58,633 bases of DNA from Flavobacteriales bacterium. Lineage in GTDB: Bacteria > Bacteroidota > Bacteroidia > Flavobacteriales > JABDKJ01. Every line of letters starts with the position of its first letter. Position 1 is the stretch's first letter. Positions 44,383-53,300 of this stretch are shown piece after piece. The stretch spans positions 1 to 58,633 of the forward strand of contig JABDKJ010000032.1 in assembly GCA_013002285.1 (NCBI GenBank), in the 5' to 3' direction. The position numbers and the translations under genes were made by a program. Under the pieces are notes generated by a model that was not told the origin of the DNA, made no database searches, and saw only the letters and a program-made list of their open reading frames with translations.

Positions 44383-47300
44383 ATGAAAAATTTTACACAT
44401 CGATCTTATAACCTAGAAACTGTTCGAAAGGAATACAGAACTTTTCAGTTGGTATTATGCCTTCTGTTGTCAATATGCACCTTGTCATTAACTGGACAGA
44501 ATGCAGGTATTTTTCAAACATATATTGTCTTAGATGAAAATGGCACTGGCGATCAATTTTATGCGGGAGGTGCAAATGCAGATGGCGCTGTTCCATATAA
44601 TGGACATTTTATTGGCTCTGTTTCGAGTTTGATCTTGAACGGTGGAGAGATCAAAACATTTAAAAATAGCGGAGGAAATGTATCCGCTGCTGATATGTTC
44701 TTTCAAATAATCCCTTTTGGAGATCCCCCTCCAGTTGTGTTTGATCAAATGCCTTTACCTTTTGAATCGAACATTGGAGGCTCACCGGGAAATGAAGATC
44801 AAAAGTGGCAACAACTCGGAGCAGGAATAGATCTACTCCAGGGATTGTGTCCTGGAGATTACATTCTTCAAGTATATTGGAGGATCTCAACCAATTTACT
44901 CCCACCTAACGATCTTATATTTGATTCAAACCCTCCCTTAGACTATCGAGCAACATTTACAGTTGACCCACCACCTATTCCGAGCATCGTAGAAAACGTT
45001 TGTTCTACAGATGGAGTGAATTTTGATTATGACCCTCTTGGTCGCACCATAAAGTTTGAACAAGACAATCCGGGACTTGAAATAGAATTCGTTTATGATG
45101 CCAATGACAATGTTGTAAGAGATAGGGCTGCCGGGACGTCTGTTAATGCACCATATTCAGGTTCTCAGAATTTCACTTATGATGTTCGAGAGCTCTTAAC
45201 TGGTTGTCTTATTGAAGGTTTGCCTTATGATGTCGTTCCGACTGTTGGTACGGTCTCAGGCCCGGTTAATGATGATGTCTGTGAAACTCCTACAATATAT
45301 GATGGGCTAAATAGGGTGGTGGAGATAGAGACAGCAGAACCTAATAGAAAGATAGATTTCATTTATGACGCTAATGAAAACGTTGTATACACTGGAGACC
45401 CTCCAAGTTCTACCCCTACTGCTGTTAGTACTCCTGAAACATTTTTATATGATGAAAGAGATCTTCTTTTTAGTTGTGTAAACACTAAAAAACCTTGGAA
45501 TATCGATCTAGATAATGAACCCCCAACCATCACTTGCCCTGCAAATATCACAGTAAACAATGACCCAGGAAATTGCAGCGCGGTGGTTACCTATACAGCT
45601 ACGTCATCGGACAACTGTCCGGGTGAAACGATCGTTTGCACCCCTCCTTCGGGTTCAACATTCCTGGTAGGAACAACTACGGTAAATTGCTCCGTTACAG
45701 ATGCCTCTGGCAATACAGCCAGTTGTTCTTTTACTGTGACGGTCAACGACACCGAAGATCCGGTGATCACTTGCCCGGCAGATGTAACGGTAAATGTAGA
45801 TCCTGGCACTTGTGTTGCCACAAATGTCGATTTAGGAACAGCCTCAGCAACTGATAATTGTTCTGGATTTGGAAGTGCCCTGGATTTTGACGGGGTAAAT
45901 GATCATATTGATCTAGGCGCTATAGGAACAGTACAAACAATTGAATTTTGGATGAATTCAACGGACCCTGTTAATAATATCCAGGCACCCGATATCTTGT
46001 TTGGATTCAATAACCAGAACCAAATATATATGGCTGCAAATAGCATTGGTAGTGGTAGCATTAGCGGTGAAACATTAAGTTTAATTAGTTTTGTAGGTGG
46101 TGGTGGAACTTACATTCAAGATGTGCTTCCTCCAGGCTGGAATCATGTTGCCTTTGTGAGTAATACAGCGGGAACACATTTCACTAAAGTCTATCTGAAC
46201 GGTGTGGAAGTCAACACATTCCAATTTGGGGGGAGTATGTTTCCTGTAATATCAATAACAAGTTTAAAAATAGGTGATAGAACTGGAGGGGGCCCTAAAT
46301 ACAAAGGTTCATTTGACGAAATGCGTTTTTGGGACTACCCAAGATCAGAAGCAGAGATCCAAGCAGCGATGAATAGTGAGTTAAATGCGCAAACAGGCTT
46401 AATTGGTCTCTACCACCTGAATGAAGGTGTTGTCCAGGGTGACAATACAGCTATTACTTCAGTGATAGATGATTCGGGCAATGGCAATAACGGAACACCA
46501 ATTGGTTTTACTCAAACAGGTGCAGCCTCCAATTGGGTTTGTGGTGTATTTGGTTGTTTAACAAATGATGCTCTCGCAACCTATCCCGTGGGAAATACTA
46601 CAGTCACTTGGACGGCAACTGATGGTTCAGGCAACTCTGAAACTTGCACACAGAATGTTACGGTAAATGGCACCGATACTGATGGTGATGGATGTGACGA
46701 TTGTGCAGGTGGCACTTTTGACCCTTCAAATGATGGTCCTGATAATGATGGAGATGGAATTTGTGATGCAGGGGATCCGGATGATGATAATGATGGAGTT
46801 CTCGATGTCAATGACGTAGATCCCTTTGACCCAAGTAGTTGTGAAGACCTGGACGGTGATGGATGTGATGACTGTTCACAAACAGCCAACAATGATTTTA
46901 CCACTGGAGCGAACAACGATCCTGCAAATGATGGCGTAGATACAGATGGCGATGGGATCTGCGATGCAGGTGATCCTACCCCAAATGGAGACATTCCTCC
47001 TTGCGTAGACTTTTTTGAAACCTCCTTTCCATCTGTTTATGATAGTTTTATTTCGAACCCATTACCTGCAGATTTCTTTGAACCTGGCAGTGAGCCTTTT
47101 GATGGTACTATCGTTTTAGAAGGTCTTGCTCTTGATCCTCCGAATACAGGTACCACAGATACCAAAATAGAGCGTTTGGGGCCAATTAATTTTTCTGGTG
47201 CTGGTTTTCCAGCTCCAGCCGCTCCGATCGATATTCAGATCACAGAACTTAGTTTGCAAAGCATTCAACCGATCGAGGTGATCGTTAATAGCCAACCAAC

Positions 47301-50300
47301 ATTTTGGGATGTTTTTGTTGATCTTTCTTCAATTCCCGCACCTCCAGGCCAACTTACAGCAATAAAAACTCACGTTGCTGGCGGAACTTATACATCAACA
47401 TTACTCGTGCAACCGCGATTTACATTTACACGTGTGGATAATCCACTTGATACACAAATATTAGATACCGGTTTGGAAGGCGATCCACCTATAATTTTCA
47501 ATTCTGGTCCTTCTCCTTGGGTAAATGACTTTGATCCGCTTCTGAATTGTTCTGAAGCTAATTGCCCTGAATTCATGCCAGGTATAGACCCAGGAGGTGA
47601 TGAGGTGGACATCCCATATGTCAACCCTGAATGGACAAATCCATTGAGATCGGCAGTAAGTGATGATGATGGAGACGGGGTAAGCTCGTGTGACGGGGAT
47701 TGTGATGACAATGATCCTTTCATAAATCCTGACGCTACAGAAATATGTGATGGTTTGGACAACGACTGTGATGGAACCATAGACATGGAATTCCCTGGAT
47801 TGGGAGACCCTTGTACAGTAGGTACTGGGGCTTGTGCAAATACAGGAGTTCTGATCTGCAGTGGTGATGGACTTTCCGTGGTATGTAGCGTAACCCCTGG
47901 AGTTGCAAGTCCAGAAGTTTGTGACGGCATAGATAATGATTGTGATGGAGTAGTGGACAATGGCGTGACCGATACAGATAGTGACGGCCTCTGTGATGCA
48001 TTGGATACAGATGACGACAATGATGGCGTTTTGGATGGAGCGGATCCAGATCCATTGAATCCAAGCCTATGTGGAGATTCTGACGGGGATCTATGTGATG
48101 ACTGCGAGATAGGTACTGATGGTTTCGGGCCTCTTTCAGATTCAGACCCTTCAAACGATGGTGTGGATACGGATAATGATGGAATATGCGACCTTAGCGA
48201 TAACTGTCCAAACACACCAAATCCAAGTCAAACCGATCTTGATTCAGATGGATTTGGAGCAGTATGTGATTGTGATGATACCAGTCCATTGATCAATCCT
48301 AATGCAACAGAATTATGTGATGGAGTAGATAACGATTGCGATGGTACGATAGACATGGAATTCCCTGGACTAGGAGACCCTTGCACTGTTGGGGCTGGAG
48401 CTTGTGCCAATACAGGTGTTCTCATTTGCACTGGTGACGGCTTAGGTGTTGTGTGCAGTGTTAACCCTGGAACGCCATCTCCTGAAATATGTGACGGTAT
48501 AGATAACGATTGTGATGGTGTTGTTGATAATGGTTTGTCGGATGTAGATGGGGACGGAGTGTGTGATGCATTAGATCCTTGCCCTCTGGACAATCCAGAT
48601 GATACCGACAATGATGGAGTTTGTGACTCTGTTGATCAATGTCCTGGTTTCGATGACAATATAGACACAGATGGAGACGGTGTGGCTGATGGATGTGATC
48701 TGTGTTCTGGAGATGACTCTTTTGGAGATAGCGATGGCGATGGGGTTTGTGATAATATAGATCCATGTCCTCTGGACAATCCAGATGATACCGACAATGA
48801 TGGAGTTTGTGATTCTGTTGATCAATGTCCTGGATCTGATGACAATGTAGACACGGATGGAGACGGTGTGGCTGATGGATGTGATATCTGTCTTGGAAAT
48901 GACTCTTTAGGAGATTCTGATGGAGACGGAGTATGTCAGGACTTGGATTGTGATGACCTTGATATTAACATTTTCCCGGGGGCACCAGAATTATGTGATG
49001 GTATAGATAACGATTGCGATGGTGTAGTTGACAATGGAACGGTAGATAATGATGGTGATGGAATTTGTCAAGACCTGGATTGCGATGACTTTGATATTAA
49101 CATTTTCCCAGGTGCTCCTGAACTGTGTGATGGATTAGATAATGATTGTGACGGTTTGATCGAAAGTCTTGCGGCTATTTGTTCTATTCTAAATGAAGAA
49201 ACTTGTCCGGGGGCTAGTGATGGATCAGCAAGCGTTTCCGTTTCTGGTAGCACATCTTTGTCCTATAGTGGTTTAACATATACTGGGCCTGGAAACACCG
49301 GGAGTGTATATAGCGTGGACATAACATTCAGTGCCGATCTTAGCAGTGCTACAGTTGTATATATGGGTGGCTTTTGTACCGGGACATTAACTCTCGTATC
49401 TCAAACAGGAAATACCTTTGTTTACTCGGAATCGGTCACTGCTGGTTGTGTTTCCGGTTGCACGGTCACCATTGTTTTCTTGCCTGATGGAACAATTGAT
49501 TTTACTGAAAATTGTGGATTTGCATCCCTAAGCGGGATCCTGCCTCCTAGCTATACGTATTTATGGAGCGATGGTCAAACGACTGCTACGGCAACAGGGC
49601 TTTCCGCTGGTACACATACGGTCACAGTTTCTGATGGTTGCCTTGTAACTACTTGTGATGTAGAGATACAAACATTGGGAATTTTACAACAACTGCTTTT
49701 ACCTCCGGTTATATTACCAGATCCACTTTGCTTAGATAAATTAGACCCAAGTCAACCTATAGTTCAATCGGATTATGTGGTAGATTCATTCTTCGATATA
49801 ACATATCAAATTAGTTTTTCTGGAGATCAGGGAAGTACCGGTTCTCAATTGATAACCCATACTGGATTAGCGCCAGGAACTGGAATTGACCTTTTGCTAC
49901 TTTCTGAGGTCATTGCTATATTAGGCTCAGCCCCAGACTCCTTTTTTGATATTACAATAGAAGTTGCCTTAGCCAATTTAACAGGTTGTCCCCCACTTCC
50001 TTTGCCACCAATTGAATTAGATGCCGCAAGATCTGCTGACATCGCGTTAATGGCTTTGTTGGCCGATCCAATTTGTCTTGACGGCTTGCCACCGGGAGAA
50101 CCCATCGTTCGTACAATGGATGTGCCACCTGGCTCTACGGTAGACTATTTGGTCACCGTGCTCACTTCTCCTCCAATTGTTTTGCCTGCCATACCACATT
50201 CAGGAATTGCAGGTCCAAATGATGACCTTATTCAGTCAGAGCTCCAGGCGGCCTTGGATGCTTTCATTGGTCTTACAGAAACTCAATATGATATTGAAGT

Positions 50301-53300
50301 TGCTATAGAGATGCTCGATGCGAACGGTTGTGGTCCATTGACACTTCCAACCCCTGTGGAACTTGAGGTCGTGCGTGCTGCAGATGTAGCGCTTCAAGCT
50401 TTGTTGGCCGACCCAATATGTCTTGACGGCTTGCCACCGGGAGAACCCATCGTTCGTACATTGGATGTGCCTCCTGGCTCTACGGTAGATTATTTGGTCA
50501 CCGTGCTTACTTCACCTCCAATTGTTTTGCCTGCCATACCGCATTCTGGAATAGCAGGGCCAAATGATGACCTTGTTCAGTCAGAACTTCAGGCAGCCTT
50601 GGATGCTTTCATTGGACTGACAGAAACTCAATATGACATTGAAGTGGCTATAGAGATGCTCGATGCGAATGGTTGCGGTCCATTGACACCTCCGAATCCT
50701 GTGGAACTTGAGGTCGTGCGTGCTGCAGATATTGTACTTCAAGCCTTGCTAGCCGATCCGGTATGTCTTGACGGCTTACCACCGGGAGAGCCTGTCATTG
50801 GTACATTGGGGCTTCCACCTGGTTCGAACTTGGAATATATAATAACAGCGCTCACTTCACCACCTGTAGTTCTTCCTGCAATACAGCATTTGGGTGTTCC
50901 CGGCACAAATGACAACCTAACGCAAGCAGAATTGCAGGCAGCGCTCTCCACGATCGTTGACTCATTTTTTGACATTATTGTTGATATAGAAATGACCGAT
51001 GCCAATGGATGCGGCCCGCTTATGGACCCTCCAGATCTTCAGGTCCAAATAGACACCGATGGAGACAATGATGGGTGGTGCAGCCTTGTAGACTGTGACG
51101 ATAACGATGCAACGATAAACCCAGACGCACCCGAATTGTGCGATGGAATAGATAATGATTGTGACGGAGTTGTTGATGAAGGCCTTTTGGATTCGGATGG
51201 AGATGGAGTTTGTGATGCACAGGATACATGTCAAGGGAATGATCTGTTCGGAGATGCAGATAATGATGGCTTCTGCGCTGATCAGGATTGCGATGACAAT
51301 AATTCGGATGTCTTCCCTGGTGCACCTGAACTTTGCGATGGTGTCGACAATGATTGTGATGGTACGGCAGAAGTATTGCCACAATTTGGGCCATTGACAT
51401 TGGTAGCGCCAGACCCTTTATGTATTGACAATGCCCTTCCGGGACAGGTTTTGGCACAAGGAGATTTCAATGTGGATTCCTTCTTTGATGTCCATTATGA
51501 GATCACTTTTACAGGAGATGTAAGCCCTCCATTTACGGAAACGGTCATTCACCCGTATGCACCTTCTGGTCTTCCTCCATTCATTGGCACGGATCAACTG
51601 CTTGCACCTGAGTTGCCTCCACTAATGCCACCTGCATATGGACCGGATTCCTTCTTTGATATTTTCATAGAGGCGTTCATTATAGATGGAAATGGATGTC
51701 CAATTCCTACTCCTTTCCCGAACATTGGCATGACTTTGCACAGGTCACTTGAACCACAAGTAATACCACTTCCTAATTTTGGGCAACCCTTACCTCCACA
51801 GCCACAAGTTTGTGCAGACGGGCTTCCGCCAGGAGAACCATTGATCCGAACAGAGGTTTTACCTCCTGAAACTGTGGACATCGAATACCTGATCACTGTC
51901 ATTACGGGAAGCGGGCCAGTGGTATTGCCTCCAATACAACACCCAGGTGTGGTGGGGCCTGCTCTTGATGATCTTCAAGTGGTGGAATTGTTGAATTTGC
52001 TGGTATCAGCAGGTATATCTGATTCATTTTTTGACATCATTGTCGAAGTGCTATTGACAAATTCCAATGGATGTACAGATGTTCAACCAGATCCTATTGG
52101 AATGACCATAATAAGAGGTCCGGAGTTGATCATGCCGCCATTACCTTCACCGTTCTGTCAACCAGACCTATTAGGATCGGATGTATTACTTGAGCCGCAA
52201 TTCAATGTTGATTCATTCTTCGATGTAACCTATCAAATTGAGTTATTGGATCCACCTGGGCCGGATATTATTTTGCCATTATTGGGGCAACCTTCAGGCC
52301 CATCTCCATTGACCTATGATCAATTATCATTGGCAGTCACGGGAACGATAGACTCGTTCTTTGATATTATAATTTCTATTCAGAGTATGCAGGACATTAA
52401 TGGATGTGCTCTTGACCCGGCATTGTTCCCGCCAACACAGATCACCGTGCTTCCACCTCCGACCTTACTGCCACCTCTGCCTCAATTGCCGAGTCCATTC
52501 TGTTTGCCGGACCTTCCACTTCCGCCAAACCCAGTCTTGGAAAGTCAGTTTACGGTAGACTCGTTCTTTGATATTACCTACCAGATCACCTTCCAGGGCG
52601 ATCAGGGAAGTTTGATCAATGGAACGGTCTTGCATAGTGGTATTCCACCTGGAACAGGAACAGATCAATTGTTATTAAGTGAGCTGGAACCTTTCTTAAG
52701 TGGAACGATCGATTCTTTCTTCGATGTCTTCTTTGATATAACTGTTGAAGATGTGAACGGATGCAGCTCGGCCCCGCAAACTACAACGCTGCAGTTAGGA
52801 AAAGATGGAGATGGGGACGGTTTATGTGCTTATGAGGATTGCGATGATACCGATCCAACTGTAGGGAATTTCCCAGAAGTCTGCGATGGTTTGGACAACG
52901 ATTGTGATGGTGAAATTGATGAAGACTTCGACATTGATAATGACGGATTCACCTCTTGTGGCGGAGATTGCAATGATCTAAATCCAGTGGTCTACCCTGG
53001 TGCTCCTGAATTATGCGATGAAATAGACAACAATTGCAATGGGGTCGTTGATGAAGGATTGGATTCAGATGGAGATGGCGTTGCCGATTGTGTTGACGAA
53101 TGTCCAGATGATCCAAATAAGACCCTCTTTGGAGTCTGTGGTTGTTTTGAACTAGAACCAGGTACACCTTGCGATGATGGAGATCCAATGACGGTGAATG
53201 ATGTCATAAACAATGTTTGTGCTTGTGAAGGCGTGTTATTCTCAGATGAAGTGAATATCATAGACCCTTGCTCATGTTTGAACAATGCGACTACAAGTGA

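Noticed and set aside
45000..45510. Rhs/YD toxin delivery protein
   Set aside because: YD-like motifs occur only in two short modules; there is no Rhs core, no C-terminal toxin and no immunity gene next to it.
47388..48215. Long minus-strand open frame (275 codons) inside the first giant gene
   Set aside because: It is a serine/proline-rich mirror of the Asp/Gly-rich repeat codons on the plus strand, with no start region or domain; similar frames occur all along the repeats (46581-46994, 50962-51457, 57637-58197).
49681..52800. CRISPR array or DNA-level satellite
   Set aside because: Repeats are 330-385 bp, in frame and protein-coding, with no spacer structure. No CRISPR, insertion sequence or integrase was seen anywhere in the window.
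47656..53130. Copper-binding MopE function for the giant protein
   Set aside because: Only the DNDCDG-type repeat is shared with the MopE motif; copper binding of MopE depends on other features, so a Ca2+-loop stalk is the safer reading.
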